Positions 11,132-20,640 of a stretch of DNA of 64,000 nt are shown piece after piece. This DNA comes from Lucinisca nassula (taxonomy: Eukaryota > Mollusca > Bivalvia > Lucinida > Lucinidae), in the NCBI GenBank assembly GCA_963580285.1, contig OY757014.1:16830334-16894333 (forward strand), in the 5' to 3' direction. Below the pieces are notes generated by a model. It was not told the DNA's origin. It saw only the letters and a program-made list of their open reading frames with translations, and did not search any database. Made by a program: the position numbers and the translations under genes. Position 1 is the first letter of the stretch. Each line of letters opens with the position of its first letter.

Positions 11132-11132
11132 C
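11084..11132. repeat. (GATT)n microsatellite
   Basis: About 12 uninterrupted GATT units. Confidence 0.95.
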
Positions 11133-11165
11133 GGATCAACCATTTTGTGTGTTGTAAATACTGTT

Positions 11166-11458
11166 TTGTTTGTTTTGTTTGATTTGATGTTTAACGTCCC
11201 CGTCAACACTGTTAAGGTCATTTTGGAGACGTTGCTTCCAATTTTGTGGGACTTTTACCCGACATTGAGATGAAATGACATCTCAAGCCCTGTCGCCCAA
11301 TGAAACCACAAGGGTTTATTAGCATGGACGGTCCGCCTTGCACCGCGGTTCCTGGACAGACTTAGATCCTCTAAGCGGTTTACCAGTACTAGTGTGTGGG
11401 CTGGATTCAGCTCTGCGTGGAAGCATCATGCAGCCCATATATTTCTTCAAGCCCCTAA
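11166..11458 (-). mobile_element. S1 SINE with 14-bp TSD
   Basis: Read backwards from tail TTGTTTGATTTGATGTTTAA to head CTTCAAGCCCC. It is flanked by TTGTAAATACTGTT at 11152-11165 and 11459-11472. The last ~20 bases of the head are missing. Confidence 0.9.
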
Positions 11459-11665
11459 TTGTAAATACTGTTAGAAACTAAAATGAAAGATGGGCCCTTA
11501 GAATCGATTTGAACTCCCCAGTAAGGCTGATACGATTTATCGCATAATCGATTAATCGATCGATAAATTCCACAAAAATGATTATCATTTCTGATTTGCT
11601 TTTAATCGATTACTTGTTAGGTACAATTTACTACCCAAAGTTATGCCTAAAATAGCTGATGAGTG

Positions 11666-11732
11666 GCAAACAGTGCAGACCCTGATGAGACGCCGCATTT
11701 TGTGGCGTCTCATCTGGGTCTACACTGTTTGC
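11666..11732. mobile_element. H1 hairpin
   Basis: GCAAACAGTGCAGACCCTGA pairs with TCATCTGGGTCTACACTGTTTGC around GACGCCGCATTTTGTGGCGTC. Element ends are not clear here. The surrounding 11520-11890 is AT-rich with repeated ATCGATTA words. Confidence 0.8.
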
Positions 11733-12046
11733 TCAGGCCTGTCTGTTCAAATATACATATGGTAAAGTGCAACATATGGTAAGAGTCATGCTCAGAAGAA
11801 AGCCAGACAGGTAAAATTATGACAAAAACCTTAGCGATTACTAATCGATTATCGATCGCAATGACAGGACCGACAATCGATTATCTTTTCAGCTCCGATT
11901 AACCAGGCCTACTCCCCAGTGACTTCCTAAGGTTGTGGTTCTAATGTTGTTTATTTTAAATTTAGCTTTTCGGATTTTCTGACGGGGCCCTTCACGTTAC
12001 ATGTGCTTATGGTAGTGTATTATTATAATGGTTTATTTGGTTTTCA

Positions 12047-12277
12047 TTAATCCTTTTTGTACCAAATGGAATCTTCCTCCTTATATATATAGGAGGAGTT
12101 CATTTCAGAATTTAGAGGTGCCAGATTGTGTTTTCATGAAAATTTATTTTGAAAATGTCTGAACTTTTAGCAAACAGTGGAGGCCCTGATCAGACGCCGC
12201 GTTTTGCGGCGTCTGATCTGGGTCTGCACTGTTTGCCAGGGTACCCGTTTTGGGGTTTCTGGTACTCAATGGGTTAA
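12047..12277. mobile_element. H1 MITE, complete
   Basis: Terminal TTAATCC and GGGTTAA. The left half contains GTACCAAATGGAATCTTCC and a GGAGGAG patch. The hairpin spans 12170-12236, and the right half reads GGTACCCGTTTTGGGGTTTC. This layout repeats at 31720-31947, 38426-38653, 38966-39496 and elsewhere. Confidence 0.85.
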
Positions 12278-12483
12278 TTGTGCCTGTTGCACCTTGATCA
12301 TTTCTCGTGGGGAAGAGGGTGCTGGTTGCTGTGCTGTTTACATTTTTTGTTTTGTTTTGTTTTACTCCTTGTTAGTTACTCTTCCTCTTGGTGACATTTT
12401 ATTGTGGCAATTCCTGAGCATCTATCTCTATGTTTGTTTGGGTTGGACAGCGGGAAGAACTGCCTCTGTGTATAAAAATATAT

Positions 12484-12780
12484 ATCTAGTTTTATCATAT
12501 GACGCCGTTGATAAGCAGTGGATAACGTCGTGTAATAAAAATCGTATGACCACACGTGTAATAACACTTTGGCGGGATTAAGTAACGTCATGACGACGTC
12601 AATGTCAACCATGCATTTTTGTTTCAAAAATTGTCAAATTTAAAGGCGATAAAATCCAATTTAAAGTGGTCATATGATAAACAGAATCTTACACTCGTGG
12701 TCATTTCATATGGAATTTATGAAACTCGCCGAAGGCTCGTTTCATAAATTTCATATGAAATGACCACTCGTGTAAGATCC
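12484..12780. mobile_element. P1 element with terminal hairpin
   Basis: Starts TTTTATCATATGACGCCG, has the internal mirror GTCATATGATAAAC, and ends in a strong hairpin GTCATTTCATATGGAATTTA...ATGACCACTCGTGTAAGATCC with apex CTCGCCGAAGGCTCG. It is about 95% similar by eye to 15868-16163. Confidence 0.85.
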
Positions 12781-12837
12781 GCTATTTCTGTCTCTAGACA
12801 AATACATAAATCTTTAAGAAATGAAGTTGAAAAAAAA

Positions 12838-12936
12838 ATGTGACAAGAACAGGATTCGAACCATGCGAATGGCGACCCCTTGCTTACAAGGAAAGTGTTC
12901 TATCGACTGAGTTATTCAGGCGCTGTTACCTTTTTT
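12838..12936 (-). mobile_element. tRNA-derived sequence (SINE head or tRNA pseudogene)
   Basis: The complement contains TAACTCAGTCGATAGAA (box A-like) and GGTTCGAATCC (canonical box B) at tRNA-like spacing. The acceptor ends do not pair, so I do not call a functional tRNA gene. It is flanked by A- and T-runs. Confidence 0.5.
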
Positions 12937-13000
12937 TTTACAACTTCGAAGTTAATAGAAAAAAAATATATATATATATTTTTTTTTTAACTTCGAAGTT

Positions 13001-13303
13001 ATGCCCCCGCCCATAGGGGCTTGAAGAAATATATGGGCTGCATGATGTTTCCACGCAGAGCTGAATCTGGCCCGCACACTAGTACTGGTAAACCGCTTAG
13101 AGGATCTAAGCCTGTCCAAGAGCCGCGGTGTGAGGTGGACCGTCCATGCTAATAAACCCTATTGGTTTCATTGGGCGTCAGGGCTTGAGAAGTCATTTCA
13201 TCTCAATGTCGGGTAAAAGTCCCATAAAATTGGAAGCAACGTCTCCAAAATGACCTTTACAGTGTTGACGGGGACGTTAAACCTCAAATCAAACAAACAA
13301 ATC
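13001..13303 (+). mobile_element. S1 SINE with TSD
   Basis: Head ATGCCCCCGCCCATAGGGGC, tail GACGTTAAACCTCAAATCAA with CAAACAAA. It is flanked by the palindromic target AACTTCGAAGTT at 12989-13000 and 13304-13315. It lies ~90 bp upstream of the GMC coding start, inside the probable 5' UTR intron. Confidence 0.9.
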
Positions 13304-13354
13304 AACTTCGAAGTTTTATAAACTTACAAGCCTCTAAATAGTCTTATATCATTG

Positions 13355-13393
13355 TCAGTTTTCCTGTTTCTGCTCTTCAGGTAATCAAAGAAG
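13355..13393 (+). promoter_or_regulatory. 3' splice site and start context of the GMC gene
   Basis: A pyrimidine-rich stretch CAGTTTTCCTGTTTCTGCTC ends in TTCAG at 13380, followed by GTAATCAAAGAAG and the ATG. This is a good acceptor, so the gene probably has a 5' UTR exon further upstream that I cannot place. Confidence 0.65.
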
Positions 13394-15202
13394 ATGGGAC
13401 TAGCTTGGCAGGCAATATTAATTTCTTTGGTAGCACTGCTTGTTGCCCGGTATAGCAGAATTGGTCCTTTCAAGAAGAACTCTATCATCGCTCAGCAGCT
13501 CGAGCCAGATTATGATTATATAATTGTTGGTGGGGGATCAGCCGGTTCCGTTCTGGCAGCGAGACTTTCTGAAGACAGAAACACAAAGGTTCTTCTTCTG
13601 GAAGCCGGGGGACATTATGATGAAAATGACTCGTTTAATATCCCGGTCCAATGGATAGACCTTCTTAATACCGAACATGACTGGTCATACCACACAGTAC
13701 CTCAAAAGGAAGCTGGATTTGGAGTGAATGACAATCGTTTATTCTGGCCACGTGGGAGAGTACTGGGAGGTTCTAGTGTGTTAAATGCTTTGCAATATAC
13801 AAGAGGCTCACAATACGATTTTGACGAATGGGAAGCAAACGGATGCACTGGATGGGGTTACAAAGATGTTCTTCCATACTTTCTCAAAGCTGAAGATATG
13901 CAGATAGAAGAGTTAAAATCATCAAGGTACCATGCTACGGGCGGACCTATGGCTGTAAGCGGTGGTCGCACAACACAATTTTCCGACTTATATATGGCAG
14001 CTGCTAAAGAACTGGGTCATGTTATCAGTGACTATAATGGTGAATCTATGAGTGGCTACGGTGAAATACAGTTAAATGTTAGGAAAGGTGTCCGTAGCAG
14101 TACAGGTGTTGAGTATCTTGGAAGTACAGGCGACAGGCCTAATCTATACATAGCAACAAAAAGCTTTGTTACAAAGATTGAAATACTAAAGAAAGAGGCT
14201 GTCGGAGTTAATCTTATACGAGATGGCAGAAAAATATTTGTTAAAGCTAACAAGGAAGTGATCGTATCAGCTGGAGCGATAAATTCTCCTCAGCTTCTGA
14301 TGCTGAGTGGTATTGGACCTAAAGAACACTTAGAAGAATTTGGAATAAAGGTTATAGAAGATCTGCCTGTTGGACTCAATCTTCAGGATCATCAAGCAAT
14401 GTACATGTTTAGTAGAACAAATACTTCTTTTAGTGCAACCCAAAATATGAGAGAAAGTCTAAGCTCCAAAATTAAGTATTACATATATGGAACTGGACCT
14501 CTTTCTATTGCGACAATTGAAGGATCTGGCTTTTTCCATGTTAATGAATCCTTTAAAGATAAAAGTCCTCCAGATTTCCAGTTTCTTTTCGCTAACTGTC
14601 TTTACGACTATAACTATCTAAATCTAAAAAATGACATTGCTGAGGAATATATGGCGCCGACTCCGAACGAACAAGGCTTTAGTATAGTAATTGGTGTATC
14701 TCACCCAAAGAGTAGTGGAACCATCAGACTCAGAAGTACTGATCCATTTGATCACCCGCTCATAGACCCCATGTATCTAACTGACAGAAGAGATGTGGAA
14801 ACGTATGTGTCCGGTATTAGAATTTGGGAGAAATTTATAGAAAGTGAAACTTTGAAACACGTTGGTGCTAGATTCGATCAGACTAGATTGTCATTTTGTT
14901 CTCAATATCCATTCAGATCCGATGATTACTGGGAATGCTACATCCGTCATTTGGCATTAACAATGTATCACCCTAGTTGTACATGTAAGATGGGATCGGA
15001 CACCGATCCGACTGCAGTGTTAGATCCACAATTAAGAGTTAGAGGAATAAAAGGTCTCAGAGTTGTAGATGCGTCTATATTTCCCAGCATACCGTCTGGT
15101 AACATAAATGCTCCAGTCATCATGGTTGCTGAGAAGACTGCAGATATAATACGTGGAATTGATAGTGTAAAAGATTTGAGAAGATCCTTTGAAAGAAACT
15201 GA
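13394..15202 (+). CDS. GMC-family FAD-dependent oxidoreductase (choline/glucose dehydrogenase-like)
   Basis: An intact 602-residue frame without introns. Residues 4-21 are hydrophobic and could be a signal anchor. The ADP-binding motif GGGSAG lies at 46-51, with a ribose-binding Glu in LLLEAGG (~70). The GMC signature GRVLGGSSVLN follows near 120. The substrate-domain phrase LSGIGP is near 305. The C-terminal catalytic region has H526 in YHPSCTCKMG and N570/N572 in SGNINAP, the expected His-Asn arrangement. Family members oxidise alcohols such as choline or sugars using FAD; the substrate cannot be told from sequence. Length is normal for the family. The chosen ATG follows a good splice acceptor. 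A foldback element starts ~95 bp after the stop, so the 3' UTR may be displaced. Confidence 0.95.
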   Translation: MGLAWQAILISLVALLVARYSRIGPFKKNSIIAQQLEPDYDYIIVGGGSAGSVLAARLSEDRNTKVLLLEAGGHYDENDSFNIPVQWIDLLNTEHDWSYHTVPQKEAGFGVNDNRLFWPRGRVLGGSSVLNALQYTRGSQYDFDEWEANGCTGWGYKDVLPYFLKAEDMQIEELKSSRYHATGGPMAVSGGRTTQFSDLYMAAAKELGHVISDYNGESMSGYGEIQLNVRKGVRSSTGVEYLGSTGDRPNLYIATKSFVTKIEILKKEAVGVNLIRDGRKIFVKANKEVIVSAGAINSPQLLMLSGIGPKEHLEEFGIKVIEDLPVGLNLQDHQAMYMFSRTNTSFSATQNMRESLSSKIKYYIYGTGPLSIATIEGSGFFHVNESFKDKSPPDFQFLFANCLYDYNYLNLKNDIAEEYMAPTPNEQGFSIVIGVSHPKSSGTIRLRSTDPFDHPLIDPMYLTDRRDVETYVSGIRIWEKFIESETLKHVGARFDQTRLSFCSQYPFRSDDYWECYIRHLALTMYHPSCTCKMGSDTDPTAVLDPQLRVRGIKGLRVVDASIFPSIPSGNINAPVIMVAEKTADIIRGIDSVKDLRRSFERN

Positions 15203-15867
15203 TCATGAATTGGCAATGAAAGCGTCAAACGACAACGATAGGGTACAAAAGAACCACACTCTTTATTTGGATGTTCTTCATGCTTGTAAATTTACTGAAC
15301 ATTCTAACACAGCTCGCCTATATAGGCAATGCAAAATAACTGTGTTTTATTCTGCAACAAATCACAGCTCGGAAGAGCGTGACGTGTGACGTCATTAAAA
15401 ACTGCAAATTTATGACGTCACTAGTCGATTTACTTGACGTTAGTCGGTGTAACGTCATTTTCTCGCATCGTGAACGTTAGAAAAGGATGTAAATGCATGT
15501 GTTTCAGTCGATAATTTTAGCGGGATTTCTTCTAACAATGGCGAAAAGTTGTGAGATTTTGAAGGAAACAACAACATTATTGCCGATTTTCAGCGTGTTA
15601 GAATCGAAATAGATCAGCTCTAGCCAGTGATTTGTTGGGTAATAAATCACAGTTTGTCGGTCAGTTGTAAGTAGACAAATCACGCGCGCTACGCGCTCGT
15701 GATTTGTCTACTTTACAACTGACCTCCAAACTGTGATTTATTACACAACAAATCACAGTTAGAGCTGATCTTTTTCTTAAACCAAAGCACTGACAACACT
15801 TATCACTGAGTGTAGGCTGGAAAATCCTGAACGAGGACTTAGAATGATTCGTTTTACCCTTAAATTC

Positions 15868-16163
15868 TTTTATCATATGACGTCGTTGATAAGCAGTGGA
15901 TAACGTCGTGTAATAAAAATCGTATGACCACACGTGTAATAACACTTTGGCGCGTTTAAGTAACGTCATGACGACGTCCATGTCAACCATGCAATTTTTG
16001 TGGATTATTTGCCAAATTTAAAGGCGATAAAATCCAATTTAAAATGGTCATATGATAAACAGAATCTTACACTCGTGGTCATTTCATATGAAATTTATGA
16101 AACTCGCCGAAGGCTCGTTTCATAAATTTCATATGAAATGACCACGAGTGTAAGATCCTCTTA
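15868..16163. mobile_element. P1 element nested in the foldback loop
   Basis: Begins TTATCATATGACGTCGTTGA and ends with a near-perfect hairpin GGTCATTTCATATGAAATTT...ACCACGAGTGTAAGATCC, apex CTCGCCGAAGGCTCG. Close copy of 12484-12780. Confidence 0.85.
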
Positions 16164-16172
16164 GTACTGTAA

Positions 16173-16233
16173 GCAAACAGTGTAGAGTCAGACGCCGCTT
16201 GTGTGGCGCCTGAACTTGGTTTACACTGTTTGA
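16173..16233. mobile_element. H1 hairpin, shortened
   Basis: AGCAAACAGTGTAGAGTCAG pairs imperfectly with TTGGTTTACACTGTTTG around GACGCCGCTTGTGTGGCG. Confidence 0.7.
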
Positions 16234-16326
16234 CAAAACGCAACAAATGATGCCATTCCAGATTCTAACCCTCTTACGCAACACTCTGACCAAACAGCGA
16301 TAAAAATAACGCGGTTATTTTCCGGG

Positions 16327-16614
16327 CCGGCCTCGGTAGCTCAGTCGGATGCACGTCAGGAGGACGCGGGTTCTATGCCTACCGGGGTAGGCAGAATTCT
16401 TTCGTGGAGATTGATCGCGGTCATTCTCATCCTTGCGCTGATTCAAGAAGGGCAGTTGTCAGTTTCTGGCGAAAGAAAGTACATAGTATTGTTTAACCGC
16501 TTACGTATAAGCCTACCCAGGAAAAGTCTCAATAGGTAAACCGTCTGGCTCAAAATGGCCTAAAATAATGTTGACTGGGCCGTTAAATTCCAAATCAAAC
16601 AAACAAACAAAACC
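16327..16614 (+). mobile_element. S2 tRNA-derived SINE
   Basis: Head GCCTCGGTAGCTCAGTCGG contains a good box A. GCGGGTTCTATGCCTACC is a box B-like region with one or two changes. The body includes TTCTTTCGTGGAGATTGATC and GGCGAAAGAAAG. The tail TTGACTGGGCCGTTAAATTC then CAAATCAAACAAAC closely resembles the S1 tail. Other copies: 31437-31700 and 35918-36222. Confidence 0.85.
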
Positions 16615-17439
16615 TAAACTTCCGGCAAGTCACATGGACATCAGCACTGAAAAGCTTTTGTGCTTTATAACTTCGGGTCAGTCGACCCCAAAAGAGGTCC
16701 AACTCATTAAGTAATGCATGACACCTGACACCAATACACTATTTAAGAAATAGATCAGCTGTAGCTGTGATTTGTTGAGTAATAAATCACAGTTTGGAGG
16801 TCAGTTGTAAAGTAGACAAATCACGAGCGCGTAGCGCGCGTGATTTGTCTACTTACAACTGACCGACAAACTGTGATTTATTACCTAAAAAATCACTGGC
16901 TAGAGCTGATCTATTTCGATTCTAACACGCTGAAACTCGGCAATAATGCTGTTGTTTCCTTCAAATTCTCACAACTTTTCACCATGGTTAAAAGAAATCC
17001 CGCTAAAATTATCGACTGAAACACATGCATTTATATCCTTTTCTAACGTTTTCGATGCGAGAAAATGACGTTACACCGTCCAACGTCAAGGAAATCGACT
17101 AGTGACGTCATAAATTTGCAGTTTTTAATGACGTCACTCGTCACGCTCTTCCTTGCCGTGATTTGTTGTAGAAAAAAACACAGTTATTTTCCATTGCCTA
17201 TATAGGCGCGCTGTGTTAGAATTCACGATATGTCCTACTTAAGCTTCACGTACGAACTCTTATTAATGATATGTCTTACCATTTTACAAGCCACCTCACT
17301 ATATTTTTTTTAATTTACGCTTGATTCGTGCTTATATTAAAAATATAAAGAGACAGATGTTTACTTTGGTTTATTCCAAATCGCTAACTATCTGTTTATA
17401 TCATTATACCTATGCTGTATACGCCACAGTAGGACTTTT

Positions 17440-17600
17440 GTTTTTGTTTGAATCGGGTTTTACGGCCTTTCAACGTTTATTTCACTTACATCGAGCCGAT
17501 CGTCAATCAGAGGTAGGCGAAAAACGGAGTACACGGAGAAAAAAACACCCGACCTTCCGCTGCAGAACTTGGCGTCTCACGTGTGAGCCGAAGGAATTTT
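17440..17600 (-). mobile_element. S4 SINE fragment
   Basis: Contains ATCGAGCCGATCGTCAATCA, GGAGTACACGGAGAAAAAAA and GCAGAACTTGGCGTCTCACG, shared with 41955-42130 and 44945-45095. The tRNA head is missing here. Confidence 0.65.
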
Positions 17601-17659
17601 TGAATGACTCGAACACCTTTGGGACCATGGCTGAAAATGTGTTTGAGACTATAAGAATC

Positions 17660-18070
17660 TTATATGGGTGTGAGGGGTGGATTGAAAAATCTGACCCGAG
17701 GGACACTGTCCGGCATCACGAGGCTTGCCGAGTGATGCCGGACAGTGATCCCGAGGGACGGATTTTTCTATCCACCCCTCACACCCATATTGGATTCTTT
17801 TTCTTGCATACCTTCCATTTCATTTGCGAATTTTTAATGCTGTTGTCACTTCGGTTACCGACATCCGCCATTTTGTGATGACACAACAGGAATGTTTAGT
17901 GACGTCACGCAAGACGACGCCGCGCATTAGGTTGAAATCAACCAGTGCATTTATCAAACACGCGATTATATTCGATTTGGGATCGGAACACCAGGGTCAG
18001 AACATAAATTTCTATCCCAGGGTAAAATCATGGATTTGCTTGTCTGGTGTGCAAGAAAAGGTTAGTTCAA
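17660..18070. mobile_element. P3 palindromic cassette
   Basis: A near-perfect palindrome spans 17668-17794. Its arms carry GGGTGTGAGGGGTGGAT and TGTCCGGCATCAC; the apex is CGAGGCTTGCCGAG. It is followed by the constant flank ATATTGGATTCTTTTTCTTG and, near 17990-18060, a CGGAACACCAGGGTCAGAAC block ending GTCTGGTGTGCAAGAAAAGG. The same layout recurs at 29240-29610 with completely different palindrome arms. Confidence 0.8.
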
Positions 18071-18217
18071 CCCACTGAGGAATAATATTAGCGACAGGTC
18101 AGGATGTATCAAAGCAATATTGCTTCGATTTTCTGAAGCCATACGATGCGAATCACAACAACCATGACAACTGTCGTCTGCTTTGTTGTCTGCTGTTAAC
18201 TTTAAAAAAGTCATTTT

Positions 18218-18275
18218 GCAAACAGTGTGGATCCAGATCCTCCTCTAGGAGCAGTCTGATTAGGGTCCTCATGCA
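18218..18275. mobile_element. Decayed H1 hairpin
   Basis: Starts GCAAACAGTGTGGATCCAGA and keeps AGTCTGATTAGGGTCC on the far side. The stem is weak. Confidence 0.4.
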
Positions 18276-18557
18276 AAAGTATGTTTGAAAACGTAGCAAG
18301 AGGATGCAGCAGTCGACATAAACAGACGACATTTTTGAGATTCAGTTTTTCATAGCATCTTAAGGGCATGTATATTCGTCGAGGCGATTCTGATGAGTAC
18401 ACACAACATACGTTTACAAGATAAAATGAGAGCATTCTCAATAAATTCCCCCAAATATACCCATACTGCAGTTATAGGGAATCCTTTGGACTGACATTCG
18501 GGTTCGAAACAGTCGGGGCAAACACGGCATCGAAGTTTCATTGTAATTTTGAAAATT

Positions 18558-18760
18558 AAAGGGAATGGGAACACCATGGAGATTTTTCCGCCATTTTTCT
18601 CAAAGGGAGAGAACGGGGTCTACTCTTAAAGAAAGGAATTTTCTCCTCAGGAGAAAATTCCTTCCTTTAAGAGTAGACCCCTATTGACATGGGAGACAAA
18701 ACTTTTTTATAAGGCGTTCCCTCCCCTGAAAGTGTTCCCATTCCCCTTAAAATCATCAGA
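18558..18760. mobile_element. P4 palindromic MITE
   Basis: Ends AAAGGGAATGGGAACACC and the inverted GTGTTCCCATTCCCCTTA. The central palindrome GGGTCTACTCTTAAAG...CTTTAAGAGTAGACCC has apex TCTCCTCAGGAGA. A copy with the same ends lies at 29618-29862. Confidence 0.85.
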
Positions 18761-19411
18761 GAAAGTGCCAGAAATCGCCAGTCACTAAGCGAAATCCCGA
18801 AATATTCAGGAGAAGCAACAAAAATTAAACAAACAAACAAATGGATCTCTAAATGTTGGAACTGCATTGTGTTCATTATTATCAAAGACAACCTTTATAC
18901 ACGGGTGGTAATCAGGGGAACTAGCTCGAAAATGAGTCAATGGAAATTTGTTCCCTCGACACATCCGGGAACCCTCGAGCTAGCTACATCACCAGGACAC
19001 TTAAAAACAAAGGTAGGTCTCGAAACGTTTTATCATCATTTTTTTCTTTGTAAGCTATTTATAAAAAGTCAGGCAATGCAGTGCCACATAGAAATGATTT
19101 AACTTTGTACCCCGCTAGAATTTGCCATGGAAATTTGCAGCGCTGGAGTATGAATGAACGGAAACTTTTTATTACGGATCTGAAAAATTGTCAATTTATG
19201 TCAACACGGAGATTTTGGCTGACGATATTTCATTTTCCGTCAAAAGTACGCCCTTCACATCCCCAGAAGCAACATCCCCAGTGAAATGATACATGGAAAG
19301 TTTGAAATAACAAAGTCAATTTGGCCGTGATTACGTAACTTGCGATTTATGACGATTTATGTCGACTTCTCGACAAGGAGCTAGTTCACTCGACATGGAG
19401 ATAGTGCCCTT
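18761..19411. other. No gene recognised; small internal repeat
   Basis: GACACATCCGGGAACCCTCG (near 18958) and the GACAAGGAGCTAG region near 19371 share short words (GGAACTAGCTCG, GAGCTAG). No convincing coding region or RNA gene. Confidence 0.4.
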
Positions 19412-20045
19412 AAACGAAGATGAAGCATTCGTCAGATGACTGGGGCCTGATTCGAAGTCTGTCTATGGTCCCACCATGCAGTTTATCCAACTGGTTTCTT
19501 TATCTCTGGCTAGTGGGCCTGGTGGTTAAGTGCGCTGTTTGTCTGGTCTAACCATTTAGCTGCAAACTCAAATTGAGATTTGACATAATACATTGTTATG
19601 TTGAATTTTCGATTTTCTTTTCAGATGGACGCTTTCCAAGGAAAATGTTCCAAAGGACTATTCCTGAGCAGAAAAAAAATACTGGACATGCAACAAAAAA
19701 TATATATATTCCTGTGCTAGAAAAGAAAAGTATATTATAATCGGGCGCCTCTTTACTATTTCTTCCCTAGATTATTATAGTTATTGAAGAATCATTCGAC
19801 TAAGTATCATCCCTAAATTTTGAGTATTATATCCGATAGAGGATCTACTTAAAATGCTTTTATGAATAGGCTTTGGAGGCGAAACAACTAGGGGTGCAAG
19901 ATGGGGGTGAAACGACAAGAGAGAAACGGCTGGGAGATTTCTTGGGTGGATAGTATCTTGTTACCCCGGATAAACTGGGTGGGACCATAGCAAGACATCG
20001 AATCAGGCACCAGTCATCAGATGAATGTTTCATCTTCGTTTTTAT
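19412..20045. mobile_element. Inverted-repeat element with ~80-bp arms
   Basis: The left arm 19412-19495 (AAACGAAGATGAAGCATTCG, CTGGGGCCTGATTCGAAGTC, TATGGTCCCACC) is matched in inverted orientation at 19960-20045 (GGTGGGACCATAGCAAGACA, TGAATGTTTCATCTTCGTTT). The ~465-bp interior has no clear ORF. Confidence 0.7.
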
Positions 20046-20365
20046 GTCCCCGGTAGCGATAGCGGGGACATATTGTTTTTGCCCTGTCTGTTTGTTGGTT
20101 TGTATGTGAACAGCTTTAACGTTGGTGATAACTTTTGAACCGTTTGGGGATAGAGCATTCATATTTGGCATGAAGGTTCCTTGTGACAAGAGCCCAACAT
20201 TCATGCAAAACAATGACCTGTGACCTTGACCTTTAACCCACTTAATAGAAAAAAACAGCATTGGTCATAACTTTTGAACCGCTTGAGATACAGCCTTCAT
20301 ATTTGGCATGTATATTCCTTGCTACAAAAGATTTACATTCATGCAAAAAAATTGACATGTGACCT
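20046..20365. repeat. Dispersed repeat unit (GGTAGCGATAGCGGGGACAT)
   Basis: Two ~130-bp subunits share CATAACTTTTGAACCG and TTCATATTTGGCATG and end in CATTCATGCAAAA. The LINE fragment at 20366 has inserted into it. No gene. Confidence 0.6.
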
Positions 20366-20640
20366 TTCTTTCTTTCTCACGATACTGTTTCGGTCAATTC
20401 TGACCATGATAACAGGCTTGGGGTGTGGCACAAAAAGTTTTCAATCCCCCCCCCCACCCCCCAAAAAAGAGCTTTGTGACACAGTCACCAGCTGATTAAA
20501 ACTATTTACAAGAAGTCATCAGGGGAAGTTATCCATGCCTATCCCCTGCCCAACCCTAGGATATTTTATTTTGGCCTTAAACCCATCAACTGTCTCAGAA
20601 GAGACAGCTTCGATTGTAAGGCCATTCCAAGTTGCAAGAT
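20366..20640 (-). mobile_element. LINE 3' end, inverted copy
   Basis: On the minus strand this reads the same 3' terminal ~275 bp as the LINE at 20641-22029: the ACTTGGAATGGCCTTACAAT coding end, then GACTTCTTGTAAATAGTTTT, CACAAAGCTCTTTTTTG, and a (GAAA)n tail lying at its left end. It is a severely 5'-truncated copy joined head to head to the next one. Confidence 0.85.

Larger units (their letters stand above)
15296..17220. mobile_element. Large foldback element with ~480-bp arms
   Basis: The left arm (15296-15775) starts ATTCTAACACAGCTCGCCTA. The right arm (16745-17220) is its inverted copy, ending GGCGCGCTGTGTTAGAAT. Each arm also contains its own ~165-bp hairpin (GATCAGCT...AGCTGATC, apex CGCGCTACGCGCTCG). 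Inside the loop lie a P1 element, an H1 hairpin and an S2 SINE, evidently later insertions. No transposase ORF is visible. Arm similarity is roughly 95% by eye, indicating recent origin or gene conversion. Confidence 0.85.

Noticed and set aside
12177..12581. 134-codon plus-strand frame
   Set aside because: It spans the H1 hairpin and the start of a P1 element and has no conserved motif.
12838..12936. Functional tRNA gene on the minus strand
   Set aside because: Good box B but no pairing of acceptor ends; kept only as a tRNA-derived sequence.
16327..16395. Functional tRNA gene
   Set aside because: Box A and B are present but the acceptor stem does not close, and a SINE body and tail follow.
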